A stretch of DNA of 64,000 nucleotides from Acinetobacter gyllenbergii CIP 110306 = MTCC 11365 (GCF_000413855.1 NZ_ATGG01000017.1:124001-188000), one strand, 5' to 3'; numbered from the stretch's first letter, positions 9,732 through 19,347 are shown. The notes: generated by a model from the letters alone, not told the origin. Numbers and translations are program-made.

Positions 9732-10685
9732 TCAGCTTTTTTGCTCTTTATCGTCTAGATTTACACGTTGTGAATACTGTTTTAGATTTAATTCTAAATG
9801 TTGTTTACGCAACTTCTGCTGATATAGATGCACTGCCCCTTCAATCACCAATACCAACACAGCCAACCAAATCGGGATATAAGTCAGCCATTCATCTGCA
9901 CCGATTTTTTCACCGATCAATAAAGAAACCAATGCCAATAAAACAGGCTCTAGATAGCCCAGTAAACCAAAAATAATCAAAGGCAAGTAGCGGCTGGCAA
10001 GAATATAACTCCCCAAACCAATCGCACTTAATAGCCCTAGTCCAATCACCACCACAATGAGACTTGGATGCTCCAAGAATTTGAGATATGACATCTCGCC
10101 GGTTTGAATAAAGAAAATCGCAATCGGTAAAATCAACATGAGATCCCACCAAAAACCACCCAAGTGATCAGTTTGAATTTTTTTACGCAACACAAAGTAA
10201 GCAGCATAACCCAATGCAACAAAAGCAGTTTCCCAAGCAATACTGCCTAAACGCCATATTTCATGCCCAACCCCAAATACGGCGAGCAATACAGCGACAT
10301 ATTGGAACTTAGAAAGTTTCTCTCCGTATAAAAAACTTCCAGCCAGCACCAAAACCAAAGGTAAAAGAAAATAACCCAGGGAAACTTGCAACCCTCTGCC
10401 ATGCATAGGAGCCCAGAGAAATAGCCAGAGCTGAGCAGAAGTGAGCACCGAGGTGGTCAATAAAAGCAATAATAAGCTGGGATTGGCAAGAATTCGCTTA
10501 AACACGGTTTTGATCAGGGATAAATCACCACTCAACCACATAAATAGTGTCAGAAATGGAATGGTAGCAATAATTCGCCAACCAAAGGTTTGCTCACTAT
10601 CCAAAGAACCGAGGAATTGACTATAAAAATAGAGAACACCAAAAGTGACAGAAGCCAAAATTGAATAAGCAATTCCTTTAATCAT
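9732..10685 (-). CDS. rarD: RarD-type EamA/DMT family permease
   Basis: A 317-residue inner-membrane protein with about ten hydrophobic segments, as in the drug/metabolite transporter superfamily. The opening 'GIAYSILASVTFGVLYFYSQFL', then 'WRIIATIPFLTLFM', matches the RarD subgroup, whose founding member was called chloramphenicol-sensitive protein. The transported substrate is unknown. The two repeated EamA halves are at about residues 5-145 and 150-290, and a charged tail follows. A GAGG ribosome site precedes the ATG. It is transcribed alone in the same direction as its neighbours. No clear terminator is visible in the 245 bp before the GAPDH start, which instead must hold the GAPDH promoter. 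Confidence 0.82.
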   Translation of the reverse strand: MIKGIAYSILASVTFGVLYFYSQFLGSLDSEQTFGWRIIATIPFLTLFMWLSGDLSLIKTVFKRILANPSLLLLLLTTSVLTSAQLWLFLWAPMHGRGLQVSLGYFLLPLVLVLAGSFLYGEKLSKFQYVAVLLAVFGVGHEIWRLGSIAWETAFVALGYAAYFVLRKKIQTDHLGGFWWDLMLILPIAIFFIQTGEMSYLKFLEHPSLIVVVIGLGLLSAIGLGSYILASRYLPLIIFGLLGYLEPVLLALVSLLIGEKIGADEWLTYIPIWLAVLVLVIEGAVHLYQQKLRKQHLELNLKQYSQRVNLDDKEQKS

Positions 10686-10744
10686 TTTCAGCCTCTACTT
10701 GAAGAATATTTTAAAAAGTACGTGATTTATCCACTATATAAAAT

Positions 10745-10771
10745 AAAAAAAACCATGCATGCATGGTTTTT
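10745..10771. terminator. Rho-independent terminator after lipocalin gene
   Basis: A near-perfect palindrome (AAAAACCATGCA / TGCATGGTTTTT) with flanking A and T tracts, 17 bp past the stop of the minus-strand lipocalin gene. The loop is very short, since the centre is itself palindromic. Confidence 0.8.
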
Positions 10772-10788
10772 CAACAAGTATAGCTGAT

Positions 10789-11373
10789 TTAATGATGTTC
10801 AGGATAAATAACATCACCAATATCATAACCTAATGATTTCGCATAATTTAAATATTCATTAATCACTTCTTTTTTCGGGTTTGGAATACGTGAAAGCACC
10901 CATAAATATTTACGACGCGGCTCCCCCACCAGTACAGTTTGATAATCAGCATCGAGTTTTAAAATCCAGTAATCACCACGGATTACAGGTACCCAACGCA
11001 CCACTTCGGGTAAAAAACTGACACGCAATTTACTGTTAAAGGGCGCATTGGCGACAAATGCCTCACCTAGACTTTGCTGAAGATTTCCATCACTGTCATA
11101 GCATTTATTATCGACAACAATATTGCCATTTTCATTTAAGGTATAAGTTGCGGTCACGTTATAGGCGCACTTACGCTCAAAAAACATCGGTTTTCGAGCC
11201 ACTTCATACCATACACCCAAATATTTATCGAGTTCGACCTTATCTACTGTTGGCAACGGTTTTGCTTGTGCATAAGCAATCGTTCCAACTGCCAATCCTG
11301 TTAAGACAGCCCCACCAATCGCAATCTTTGCAAGGCGCCAACTCGCTTTCGGGAAATTTTTAATAAAAGGCAT
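10789..11373 (-). CDS. Lipocalin family protein, membrane-anchored form
   Basis: A 194-residue bacterial lipocalin (Blc-like). The first lipocalin signature is present as 'YLGVWYEVARKPMFFE' (GxW motif). 'DYWILKLDADYQTVLVGEP' and 'YLWVLSR' mark the later strands and the closing motif. Family members bind fatty acids or lysophospholipids and usually sit in the outer membrane as lipoproteins. Here the N-terminus has no lipobox cysteine. Instead a hydrophobic segment at about residues 15-34 ('IAIGGAVLTGLAVGTIAYAQA') could be a signal anchor or be cut after 'AQA'. GAGG lies seven bases before the ATG. It is a single gene between rarD and uvrB. Confidence 0.85.
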   Translation of the reverse strand: MPFIKNFPKASWRLAKIAIGGAVLTGLAVGTIAYAQAKPLPTVDKVELDKYLGVWYEVARKPMFFERKCAYNVTATYTLNENGNIVVDNKCYDSDGNLQQSLGEAFVANAPFNSKLRVSFLPEVVRWVPVIRGDYWILKLDADYQTVLVGEPRRKYLWVLSRIPNPKKEVINEYLNYAKSLGYDIGDVIYPEHH

Positions 11374-11493
11374 GAGAAATCCTCAAAACAGTAATTTGTT
11401 ATCAATAGTCATATAGTTAGCAATTTAAAATAGCTTACTTTGTGAACAAAAACTGTTGCGATATGTATCCCTCTTGAGGATTTCTCTCCCAGA

Positions 11494-13518
11494 TTAAGAT
11501 TGCAACATATGCGCTTTGAGACGGACAATCTCATCGCGTAATCTTGCCGCCTGCTCAAACTGGAGCTCTTTCGAGGCTTTTAACATTTCCTTTTCCAGTT
11601 TGCCAATATGCTTTGCAAACAGTTTTGGATCTGATAACAAATGTTGCTCATCCGCACTGATCGCCTGCGCTTGCTCAAGCACTTTTTCATCAATTTCATC
11701 ATCAGTTAGCACTTCGCCTGTATCGATTTCCTTGATTGCTTGGCGTACCGCACTACGTGGGGTAATCCCATGTAATTCATTAAATTCAATTTGTTTATTG
11801 CGACGACGGTCTGTTTCATCAATTGCTTTACGCATCGAGTCAGTCATACGATCGGCATATAAGATTGCTTTACCTTTGACATTACGCGCCGCACGACCAA
11901 TGGTTTGAATCAATGAACGCTCTGAACGCAAGAAGCCTTCTTTATCCGCATCTAGGATTGCAACCAATGACACTTCGGGCATATCCAGACCTTCACGCAG
12001 CAAGTTAATCCCGACCAATACATCATGCACACCAGTACGTAATTCGTGAATAATTTTCACACGCTCAACGGTATCGATATCCGAATGCAGATAAGCGACT
12101 TTAACGCCATATTCTTTCAGATATGATGTTAAATCCTCAGCCATACGTTTGGTTAAAGTCGTGACCAGCACACGTTCATTCAACTGTTTACGAATATTGA
12201 TTTCAGAAAGCACATCATCCACTTGGGTCAGCACTGGGCGGACTTCAATTTCAGGATCAATCAAGCCTGTTGGACGAACCACCTGTTCAACAATTTGCTC
12301 TGACTTTTCCAATTCATAATTTGCAGGCGTGGCACTAACAAAGACCGTGGTTGGAACAATCCGCTCCCACTCCTCAAATTTCATTGGACGGTTATCCAAT
12401 GCACTCGGCAAGCGGAAACCATAATTGACCAAGTTTTCCTTACGCGAACGGTCACCTTTGTACATCGCACCAATTTGTGGAACAGTGACATGTGACTCAT
12501 CAATAATCAACAACGCATCTTCAGGGATATAATCAAACAGTGTGGGTGGTGCTTCACCTGCTCCTCGACCAGAAAGATGGCGCGAGTAGTTTTCAATCCC
12601 ATTGGTATAACCCAACTGTTGCATCATCTCTAAATCATAACGTGTACGCTGTTCAATCCGCTGAGCCTCTAATAATTTGTCATGCTCTTTGAAGAATTTA
12701 AGCTGATCTTTCAACTCATCTTTGATGGTATCAATCGCACGTGTTAAATGATCTTTCGGGGTCACATAATGACTTTTTGGATAAATGGTCACGCGAGGAA
12801 CTTTACGCACCAACTTTCCTGTCAGTGGGTCAAACCAGCGAATCGAATCGACCTCATCATCAAACAACTCCACCCGAATCGCATCTTTATCCGACTCAGC
12901 AGGGAAAATATCAATGATTTCTCCCCGAATGCGATAAGTACCTCGTAAAAATTCCAGTTCATTACGGGTATATTGCATTTCCACCAAACGGCGGATGATC
13001 TCATCACGACTGACGCGATCACCTTGCACGATATGCAATAGCATTTGCATATAGGCATTTGGATCACCTAAACCATAAATTGCAGAAACCGAAGCGACAA
13101 TAATGGCGTCACGACGTTCTAATAAAGCACGTGTTGCCGAAAGACGCATTTGGTCAATGTGATCGTTGATCGCCGAATCTTTTTCAATAAAGGTGTCTGA
13201 AGATGGGACGTATGCCTCAGGCTGATAGTAATCGTAATAACTGACGAAATACTCCACCGCATTATTCGGGAAAAAGGCTTTAAACTCTCCATAGAGTTGC
13301 GCTGCAAGTGTCTTGTTATGGGCCATAATAATGGTTGGCCGTTGCGTTTGGGCAATCACATTGGCCATGGTATAGGTCTTACCTGACCCTGTTACACCAA
13401 GCAGTAATTGATTACGAAAACCTTGATCAATACCATTGACCAATTTCTGAATCGCCTGCGGTTGATCCCCCGCAGGTTGAAAGTTGGTGACTAACTCAAA
13501 AGGTTGGTTTTCGCTCAC
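11494..13518 (-). CDS. uvrB: Excinuclease ABC subunit B
   Basis: A 674-residue DNA-repair helicase-like subunit of the UvrABC nucleotide-excision system. Visible are the Walker A motif [10 protein letters not shown] near residue 40, the damage-probing beta-hairpin '[17 protein letters not shown]' near residue 95, 'IDESHV' as Walker B, helicase motif VI 'QTIGRAARN', and the C-terminal UVR motif '[15 protein letters not shown]' that binds UvrC. Length is full. The start is GTG with GAGAAG eight bases upstream; the next residues, SENQPFEL, fit the family. No LexA-type operator is recognisable in the 245 bp upstream, in line with Acinetobacter lacking classic LexA control (family knowledge). Confidence 0.97.
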   Translation of the reverse strand: MSENQPFELVTNFQPAGDQPQAIQKLVNGIDQGFRNQLLLGVTGSGKTYTMANVIAQTQRPTIIMAHNKTLAAQLYGEFKAFFPNNAVEYFVSYYDYYQPEAYVPSSDTFIEKDSAINDHIDQMRLSATRALLERRDAIIVASVSAIYGLGDPNAYMQMLLHIVQGDRVSRDEIIRRLVEMQYTRNELEFLRGTYRIRGEIIDIFPAESDKDAIRVELFDDEVDSIRWFDPLTGKLVRKVPRVTIYPKSHYVTPKDHLTRAIDTIKDELKDQLKFFKEHDKLLEAQRIEQRTRYDLEMMQQLGYTNGIENYSRHLSGRGAGEAPPTLFDYIPEDALLIIDESHVTVPQIGAMYKGDRSRKENLVNYGFRLPSALDNRPMKFEEWERIVPTTVFVSATPANYELEKSEQIVEQVVRPTGLIDPEIEVRPVLTQVDDVLSEINIRKQLNERVLVTTLTKRMAEDLTSYLKEYGVKVAYLHSDIDTVERVKIIHELRTGVHDVLVGINLLREGLDMPEVSLVAILDADKEGFLRSERSLIQTIGRAARNVKGKAILYADRMTDSMRKAIDETDRRRNKQIEFNELHGITPRSAVRQAIKEIDTGEVLTDDEIDEKVLEQAQAISADEQHLLSDPKLFAKHIGKLEKEMLKASKELQFEQAARLRDEIVRLKAHMLQS

Positions 13519-13763
13519 GAGACTTCTCTTTGCTGAATATGTGCTATTAATGGCGTCATTGGATAGAATTTACAATCTATTTTAGCGACTTTAATACGTT
13601 TTTAGATGTAACGCTTAAATTTCAATGATTATTTTCAAATTCACATATTTATTTACTTAAAAAGTACGGCTAATTTTATATTTCCAACTAAAAAGATTGA
13701 ATTTTTATACAAAAGCACATTAATCTATGCGCTTCAAAAATATCAAGAACTTTATTTTTTTTT

Positions 13764-14915
13764 GTGAATTCAGTTAATACACAATATTTTATATTAATCG
13801 TTCCCAGCTGCCTATTTTTCATAGGCTTAGCATTTACATTTTGCCGCTTAATTTTTAAAGCTGAGATTTTTTTATTATGGATTGGTTTGGCTTACGCGAT
13901 TCCCTCCATAGCACTTTTTATACAATGTTTAATGAGCAACCCGCAACTGACGATTGCTGCCCCATTCACTGCAATTCTTTATTTATTAGGTAGTTGGCTC
14001 GGTGCATATGCCATCAGCATTAAATTAAATACGTCTTTCAATCATTACATCGCTTTAACGCTCTCAGTCTTTGCCATTATTACACTGGCCTACTTTTCCT
14101 ATATAAATCCGCAGATATGGCTAAGGTTGATTATTTTGAACGCCAGCTTAGGATTGATTGGCTTTATTAGCATTCCTGCGGTATTAAAATTTCTACCTAG
14201 CAGCAAATCATTTAATCGCTGGATTTTGATTTTTTATCTGCTGAATGTTTCCTATTCTTTTTGTCGTGCCATCATTAATTTTATCTTCTTAGATAGCATT
14301 GATCGAGACCATATCATCCTCACCTCTTCAACATGGTGGTTATTGGGGATGTCAGTCAATATTATTTTAAATATTCTATTCGCAATCGTCATCAGTGGCG
14401 GCGCGGTCAAGGATGTCATTCAGCATCTCAACAATGAGCGCCTAGAAGACCCATTAACACAATTGCTTAATCGGCGAGGTTTTTTCGAAAAAAGCGAAAA
14501 GCTCGCGTTCGGCAATCACTGTTATTTCTTAGTTTGCTTAGATCTTGATCACTTTAAATCAATTAATGATACATGGGGACATTATGTGGGTGATCAGGTC
14601 TTACAAAAAGTCAGCCGAGTCATGTTACAGCACAAAAAACCAAATGATCTAATGGCACGTTTTGGTGGTGAAGAGTTTATTTGCTTAATCTCTGCCAAAG
14701 ATGCGACTGAGGCACTGTCACGAACAAAACAGCTCAAAATACGGCTTGAACAAAGTACATTTACCAACCATAAAATTAAAATGACGGCCAGTTATGGCCT
14801 CACGCAAATACATAGCTTTGATGAAATTGAACAAGGATTGCAGCGCGCAGATGATTTACTTTATCAAGCAAAAGAGAATGGACGTAATCAAATTTCGTTC
14901 GATCTAATGACCTAA
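13764..14915 (+). CDS. Membrane diguanylate cyclase (GGDEF domain)
   Basis: A 383-residue protein with about seven hydrophobic segments in residues 8-215, then a GGDEF domain (about 225-380) that would make cyclic di-GMP from GTP. The active site is GGEEF in 'MARFGGEEFICLIS', and 'LDLDHFKSINDTWGH' is intact, so it should be active. The product-inhibition site five residues before GGEEF reads KPND rather than RxxD, so feedback inhibition may be weak. The GTG at 13764 is the only start compatible with a complete first membrane segment. It lies in a run of Ts with no evident ribosome site, so the start is uncertain. It is divergent from uvrB. A weak hairpin (14939-14971) follows. Confidence 0.85.
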   Translation: MNSVNTQYFILIVPSCLFFIGLAFTFCRLIFKAEIFLLWIGLAYAIPSIALFIQCLMSNPQLTIAAPFTAILYLLGSWLGAYAISIKLNTSFNHYIALTLSVFAIITLAYFSYINPQIWLRLIILNASLGLIGFISIPAVLKFLPSSKSFNRWILIFYLLNVSYSFCRAIINFIFLDSIDRDHIILTSSTWWLLGMSVNIILNILFAIVISGGAVKDVIQHLNNERLEDPLTQLLNRRGFFEKSEKLAFGNHCYFLVCLDLDHFKSINDTWGHYVGDQVLQKVSRVMLQHKKPNDLMARFGGEEFICLISAKDATEALSRTKQLKIRLEQSTFTNHKIKMTASYGLTQIHSFDEIEQGLQRADDLLYQAKENGRNQISFDLMT

Positions 14916-15068
14916 ACAAACACTTTAGGATTTTAACTGCCTTGAAATGAATCAGTCGATACGAAACAAGGCTTCAAAATAAAATATAAAAGAAAAGTAC
15001 AAACAGCGCTTGACCCTTTGCATAATCAACTGCAACATGAACTTATACTCTATTGCAATGATAAAAAT

Positions 15069-15866
15069 ATGGCTTACCAATACCATGACGAAACAATAGT
15101 AACCGAACTCCCTGAAGATACTGTCTTTGTTTTCGGCAGTAATTTAGCAGGTATCCATGACAGTGGTGCAGCTCGTGTCGCAGCACAACACTTTGCTGCA
15201 GTCAAAGGCGTTGGGCGTGGATGGGCTGGGCAGACTTTTGCGATCCCGACACTGAATGAACACCTACAACAAATGCCATTGGCTCAAATTGAGCATTATG
15301 TAGAAGACTTTAAAGTCTATGCAAAGCACCATCCCAAAATGAAATATTTTTTAACCGCTTTGGGTTGCGGGATTGCAGGTTATAAAGTGTCTGAAATTGC
15401 CCCTTTATTCAAAGGGATTCATTCCAATGTGATTTTCCCCGAATCATTTCGCCCTTATATTGAAGAAGATGCTGTTTCCCAATTTCCAGACTTAACTGCT
15501 GATGCGGTTCATGCCTTTATTTCAGATGAGGTGATTTTCTACTTCGATCATGGCTATGAGTCCTTCGAAGAAGCACTTGATCAAACCAATTTAAGCCCCG
15601 CAGAAAAAGCCATTGCTTTGATTGTTTTGAATGAAGAACTCTACCCACGTGACCGTTATGGTCGTGGTCGAGAACATGAGATTAACGATATTTTAGGCAA
15701 ATTAAACGGCAAAATTTTCAATTTCCATAACAATGCAGAAGGTGCCATGACCTTTGTCAGTGTAATTATTGCATTAATGGAATTGTATGATATTGATGAG
15801 TACGATTTTCTCAAACTTTGGCGCGGCGAGTTACAAATACAACATCCTTTAAACCGCCGCCCTTAA
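15069..15866 (+). CDS. Macro-domain-like protein of unknown function
   Basis: A 265-residue protein from the ATG at 15069. A TTG 51 bp upstream also opens the frame but adds an unlikely hydrophilic leader. The first half resembles the 'VFVFGSNLAG...GAARVAAQHF' type of macro-like proteins found in phages and bacteria: glycine-rich loops 'GSNLAGIHDSGAA' and 'TALGCGIAGYK' are placed as in ADP-ribose-binding folds. The C-terminal half (from about residue 140) is acidic and helical with no motif I recognise. Possible roles in ADP-ribose or NAD-derivative binding are inference from the fold only. It stands alone and ends at a terminator shared with the small convergent gene. Confidence 0.7.
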   Translation: MAYQYHDETIVTELPEDTVFVFGSNLAGIHDSGAARVAAQHFAAVKGVGRGWAGQTFAIPTLNEHLQQMPLAQIEHYVEDFKVYAKHHPKMKYFLTALGCGIAGYKVSEIAPLFKGIHSNVIFPESFRPYIEEDAVSQFPDLTADAVHAFISDEVIFYFDHGYESFEEALDQTNLSPAEKAIALIVLNEELYPRDRYGRGREHEINDILGKLNGKIFNFHNNAEGAMTFVSVIIALMELYDIDEYDFLKLWRGELQIQHPLNRRP

Positions 15867-15867
15867 T

Positions 15868-15899
15868 CAAAAAAAGCCAATCAACAGATTGGCTTTTTT
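15868..15899. terminator. Bidirectional terminator between convergent genes
   Basis: Stem AAAAAGCCAATC / GATTGGCTTTTT with a six-base loop. It separates the macro-like gene from the small minus-strand gene starting at 16080. Confidence 0.9.
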
Positions 15900-15900
15900 A

Positions 15901-16080
15901 TTAACGCTTACCCATCGAACGACGTGTGCCGCGTGGAGGCATCCAAGTACGATCGGCATATTGCTCAGGTTTTGGACGAACCTGATTATGGGTTGCATCC
16001 TCAGCATCATCCTGAGCAGACGGCATTGGAAAAGGCAATTTCACCAAAGCTTTTTTGGCTTTAGGTTGTTGGGTAGTCAT
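15901..16080 (-). CDS. Small basic protein, 59 residues, unknown
   Basis: A short frame that begins MTTQQPKAKKALVKLPFPMP and ends RGTRRSMGKR just inside the terminator. It is Pro-, Lys- and Arg-rich, with an acidic patch in the middle (QDDAEDA) and a basic C-terminal tail; no membrane segment or cysteine. GAGAGAA lies eight bases before the ATG, an excellent ribosome site, and the stop directly abuts a terminator, so this is very likely a real gene. I do not recognise a family. The tail could bind nucleic acid, but that is a guess. It is divergent from the aminotransferase gene, with 214 bp between starts. Confidence 0.7.
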   Translation of the reverse strand: MTTQQPKAKKALVKLPFPMPSAQDDAEDATHNQVRPKPEQYADRTWMPPRGTRRSMGKR

Positions 16081-16294
16081 TGGAATTCTCTCGAAATCTA
16101 GATTTCTAGCCGCATATTGTAATAGATTTTTGCCATTTTTATAAAAATAAAATATGTAAAAAAACAGAATCCTTCTAATGCTTAAAATTTAGTAACTTTT
16201 TATACGATTCAGGCAAGTTTCAGCCACAAAGAAGTCGATTTAAGCTAAGATAAGCTGCTTTTTATTTTTTAATCCCATAAGAAGGAATAATGCC

Positions 16295-17530
16295 GTGGAC
16301 GTACGTCTCTCTGATCGTGTCAATGCCATCAAACCGTCCCCTACACTAGCAGTCACCAACAAAGCTGCCGAGCTTAAAGCTGCTGGTAAAAACGTGATTG
16401 GTTTAGGTGCAGGCGAACCAGACTTTGATACCCCTCAACACATCAAAGATGCTGCAATTGAAGCGATTAATAAAGGCTTTACCAAATATACAGCAGTAGA
16501 CGGCACTCCAAGCTTAAAAAAAGCAATTATTGCAAAACTCAAACGCGATAATAATTTAGATTATCAAGCCAACCAGATTTTGGTGTCTTGCGGTGGTAAA
16601 CAAAGCTTCTTTAACTTAGCGCTTGCTTTGTTAAACAAAGGCGATGAAGTGATTATCCCTGCGCCTTTCTGGGTCAGCTATCCAGATATGGTGATCATTG
16701 CTGAAGGCACACCAGTGATCGTGAAATGTGGTGAAGAACAGCGTTTCAAAATTACACCTGAACAATTAGAAGCAGCAATCACCCCAAATACACGTTTGGT
16801 GGTATTGAACAGCCCATCAAACCCAACAGGCATGATCTATACCAAAGCAGAACTCGAAGCGTTGGCTGAAGTGTTACGTCGTCATCCACAAGTGTTCGTT
16901 GCTTCTGATGATATGTATGAGCCAATCCGTTGGGAAGATGAGTTCTACAACATCGCGACAGTTGCACCAGACTTATATGACCGCACTATCGTGTTAAATG
17001 GTGTTTCTAAAGCCTATGCAATGACAGGCTGGCGTATTGGTTATGCGGCTGGTCCAGCTAAAATCATCGGTGCAATGAAAAAAATCCAGTCTCAATCGAC
17101 TTCGAACCCAACTTCGATTTCACAAGTTGCAGCTGAAGCAGCATTGAATGGCCCACAAGACGTATTACAGCCAATGATTGAAGCATTCAAACGCCGTCAT
17201 GATTTAGTTGTGAATGGTTTAAATGATATCAATGGTATCTCTTGCTTACCTGCTGATGGGGCGTTCTATGCGTATGCAAACATTCGCCCATTAATTCGTG
17301 CCAAAGGTTTAAAATCTTGCACAGAATTCTCTGAATGGTTACTGGAAGAAACTGGTGTTGCTGTTGTTCCTGGTGATGCGTTTGGCTTAGGCGGATTTAT
17401 GCGTATCTCTTATGCAACTGCTGACGAAGTTTTAGTTGATGCTTTAGCGCGTATTAAAAAAGCTGCTGATTCAATTGAAGGCGTTGATGCCGCAATTGCA
17501 TCTATCCAAGCAGAAAAAGCTGCAAAATAA
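16295..17530 (+). CDS. Pyridoxal-phosphate aminotransferase, aspartate aminotransferase type
   Basis: A 411-residue class I aminotransferase. The PLP-binding lysine is in 'NGVSKAYAMTGWRIGYA'. 'LNSPSNPTGMIY' supplies the conserved Asn-Pro, 'SDDMYEPI' the Asp/Tyr that hold the cofactor, and 'MRISYATA' the carboxylate-binding Arg. These match the short-branch aspartate/prephenate aminotransferase group rather than E. coli AspC. It transfers the amino group between aspartate (or related acids) and 2-oxoglutarate in the cytoplasm. The start is GTG with AAGGA eight bases upstream; a nearby ATG at 16290 is out of frame. It is a monocistronic gene with its own terminator. Confidence 0.9.
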   Translation: MDVRLSDRVNAIKPSPTLAVTNKAAELKAAGKNVIGLGAGEPDFDTPQHIKDAAIEAINKGFTKYTAVDGTPSLKKAIIAKLKRDNNLDYQANQILVSCGGKQSFFNLALALLNKGDEVIIPAPFWVSYPDMVIIAEGTPVIVKCGEEQRFKITPEQLEAAITPNTRLVVLNSPSNPTGMIYTKAELEALAEVLRRHPQVFVASDDMYEPIRWEDEFYNIATVAPDLYDRTIVLNGVSKAYAMTGWRIGYAAGPAKIIGAMKKIQSQSTSNPTSISQVAAEAALNGPQDVLQPMIEAFKRRHDLVVNGLNDINGISCLPADGAFYAYANIRPLIRAKGLKSCTEFSEWLLEETGVAVVPGDAFGLGGFMRISYATADEVLVDALARIKKAADSIEGVDAAIASIQAEKAAK

Positions 17531-17543
17531 TTTTTGCCGCAAT

Positions 17544-17576
17544 AAAAAAGAAGCTTCTCTATGAAGCTTCTTTTTT
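17544..17576 (+). terminator. Rho-independent terminator after aminotransferase
   Basis: Two GAAGCTTC arms around a five-base loop, with A-tract before and T-tract after; 13 bp past the stop codon. Confidence 0.9.
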
Positions 17577-17608
17577 ATCTTTATTTTTAAATTAAAAAAT
17601 GATTCACC

Positions 17609-18028
17609 CTATTCTGAAGATTCTCCGCTAAATAGCGCGACCACCTCAGCTTCAGTCATTTTCTTGGTCACATTTTGAAAAGCATAAAACTCAGGTTTGC
17701 AATCAATATAGATTTCCAAATCAAGGTTCAAATCATGCGGTGATTCATTTAATGCAAAGGCGTTGATATTGCAATAATTCTGATCTTTAGTTCGCCAAAA
17801 TAAATTGGTACCGCAAGCATTGCAAAAACCTCGCTCACCCCAAGCCGATGAGTTATAAACAGAGAGATGATCTTGTTTTAAAAATTTTAAGCTGCCCTGT
17901 TTCACATCAATTGTCATAATCACGCCACTGGTCTGTCGACGACAAATTGAGCAATGACAGGCATGTACATCATGATTACTTAATTCAACTTCAAATGTGG
18001 TTTCACCACAAACACATTGTCCTTTCAT
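17609..18028 (-). CDS. GFA/CENP-V family zinc-binding protein
   Basis: A 139-residue protein with the cysteine pattern of the GFA (glutathione-dependent formaldehyde-activating) fold: CVCGE at residues 5-8, 'HACHCSICRR' near residue 23, and 'FCNACGTNLFW' near residue 70. These would hold two zinc ions. Despite the family name, most single-domain members have no proven enzymatic role, so no reaction is assigned. Start ATG is preceded by AAAGG. It is convergent with the aminotransferase and divergent from the thioesterase gene. Confidence 0.88.
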   Translation of the reverse strand: MKGQCVCGETTFEVELSNHDVHACHCSICRRQTSGVIMTIDVKQGSLKFLKQDHLSVYNSSAWGERGFCNACGTNLFWRTKDQNYCNINAFALNESPHDLNLDLEIYIDCKPEFYAFQNVTKKMTEAEVVALFSGESSE

Positions 18029-18209
18029 TATAAATTTACCTTTTATTCAAAATTGTTATTGATGAATTATGGTTAGCATAAAACAAAGCAAGCATGCTGC
18101 AATCAATAATTTGTAAAACTTAGGATTCAGCGATGAACTGTATTGACAGTTTTTATTGGAAAGACTACGTTATACACAAGTTCCTTTTTAGAACTATATA
18201 GGAAAAAAG

Positions 18210-18647
18210 ATGAAACACCCGAAAGAAATGAATGGACTTGAGTTTTTAACGGCAATGTGTGAAGGACACATTCCAGCAGCCAGTATTAGTGAAACGATTC
18301 CAATGCAACCTGTTGAAGTTGCGGAAGGCTTTATCAAATTTGAAGTACAAGCAGATCAGCGCCATCTTAACCCGCTAGGCGGCGTTCATGGTGGTTTTGC
18401 TGCCACCGTGTTGGACTCAGTGACAGGCTGCGCTGTGCATACATTGTTAGAAGCTGGTGTCGGTTATGGCACCATTGATCTAAATATTAAAATGTGCCGC
18501 CCTATTCCTAAAAACCAAAAGCTGATTGCAATTGGTAATATCATTAATATGAGTAAGAACCTCGGCATTTCCGAAGGCAAGATTGTCGATGCTGATGGCA
18601 AACTCTATGCCCATGCCACGGCTACCTGCATGGTCATTCGCCCATAA
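18210..18647 (+). CDS. PaaI-type hotdog thioesterase
   Basis: A 145-residue single hotdog domain. The motif 'NPLGGVHGGFAATVLDSVTG' has the HGG turn and the Asp/Ser catalytic region of the PaaI/YdiI thioesterase group, and 'TIDLNIKMCRPI' is the following family strand. Such enzymes hydrolyse acyl-CoA or aryl-CoA thioesters; substrate cannot be read here. Length is usual. No clear operon partners. An imperfect GGGCTA/TAGCCC hairpin at 18665-18685 between this gene and the convergent one may terminate transcription but lacks a good T-tract. Confidence 0.85.
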   Translation: MKHPKEMNGLEFLTAMCEGHIPAASISETIPMQPVEVAEGFIKFEVQADQRHLNPLGGVHGGFAATVLDSVTGCAVHTLLEAGVGYGTIDLNIKMCRPIPKNQKLIAIGNIINMSKNLGISEGKIVDADGKLYAHATATCMVIRP

Positions 18648-18684
18648 GCCTAAATCAAAACACATGGGCTATTTCTTTATAGCC

Positions 18685-19116
18685 CTATGCGATGGCTTTA
18701 TTGCTTTGAAAATTTTTTGGACGAATGCATAAATGGCTAAATACTGCATATTGCCAAATACTTTTCACTTGCACTGAAACAACCTTTTGCTCTGCGACAG
18801 ACCAAGCCAAAGCCGTATTCGCACCTAAAAACAGCTCACCACCTAACTGAAATAAATATAAAGGCGATCGTTCATTAATAGTCGAGCTATTCTTCTGTAT
18901 TAATAAATTTTTAGCCGTTTGAATTTTCCATTTATTACCAAACCATAATTGCAACAAATCACCCAAATACAAAGCTTGCTGTTTAAACGGAAAAGTATTG
19001 AGAAAAGCATGTTCAACTGGCGTGTAATACTGCACAGGGTCTTGAATAATTTCGAGATAATGCTCTTGATAAAAAGAAAAATTTGAAAAAATAGATTGAA
19101 TATTGAGAATAGTCAT
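18685..19116 (-). CDS. Conserved-looking hypothetical protein
   Basis: The ATG at 19116 is chosen because GGAGG lies five bases upstream; it gives 143 residues beginning MTILNIQSIFSNFSFY. A longer reading from a TTG at 19215 would add 33 residues and has a much poorer site. I do not recognise a domain. The protein looks soluble, with a 'LGDLLQLWFGNKW' amphipathic stretch and a 'LYLFQLGGELFLGANTALAW' region of short strands. No signal peptide or cysteine motif (one Cys near the C-terminus). It lies between the thioesterase gene and the first tRNA-Asn with nothing to suggest its role. Confidence 0.6.
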   Translation of the reverse strand: MTILNIQSIFSNFSFYQEHYLEIIQDPVQYYTPVEHAFLNTFPFKQQALYLGDLLQLWFGNKWKIQTAKNLLIQKNSSTINERSPLYLFQLGGELFLGANTALAWSVAEQKVVSVQVKSIWQYAVFSHLCIRPKNFQSNKAIA

Positions 19117-19313
19117 TTCGACCTCCGGTTTAGCCATTTTAGTGCTGGCAAGTAGGGTTAAATCCACACTGTTTAGATCAATATCTAAACGCTCTTTCTC
19201 ATTTGAATCTAGCAATAGCCAACCTAAAGTTCAAGTTATTTTTCTGACTTTATCGCAATTGTGCAAATAAAAAGCATACGACACAAAAATGAAGAAAACA
19301 TGACACTTTTATC

Positions 19314-19341
19314 TTGACCAATTTTAAAAGCTGCCTATAAT
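19314..19341 (+). promoter_or_regulatory. Sigma70 promoter of first tRNA-Asn
   Basis: TTGACC and TATAAT separated by 16 bases, the -10 box ending 11 bases before the tRNA. The best promoter match in the window. Confidence 0.85.
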
Positions 19342-19347
19342 GGCACT

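Noticed and set aside
14939..14971. Hairpin after the first diguanylate cyclase as terminator
   Set aside because: GCCTTG/CAAGGC arms have a loop of about 20 bases and no T-run; too weak to list as a terminator.
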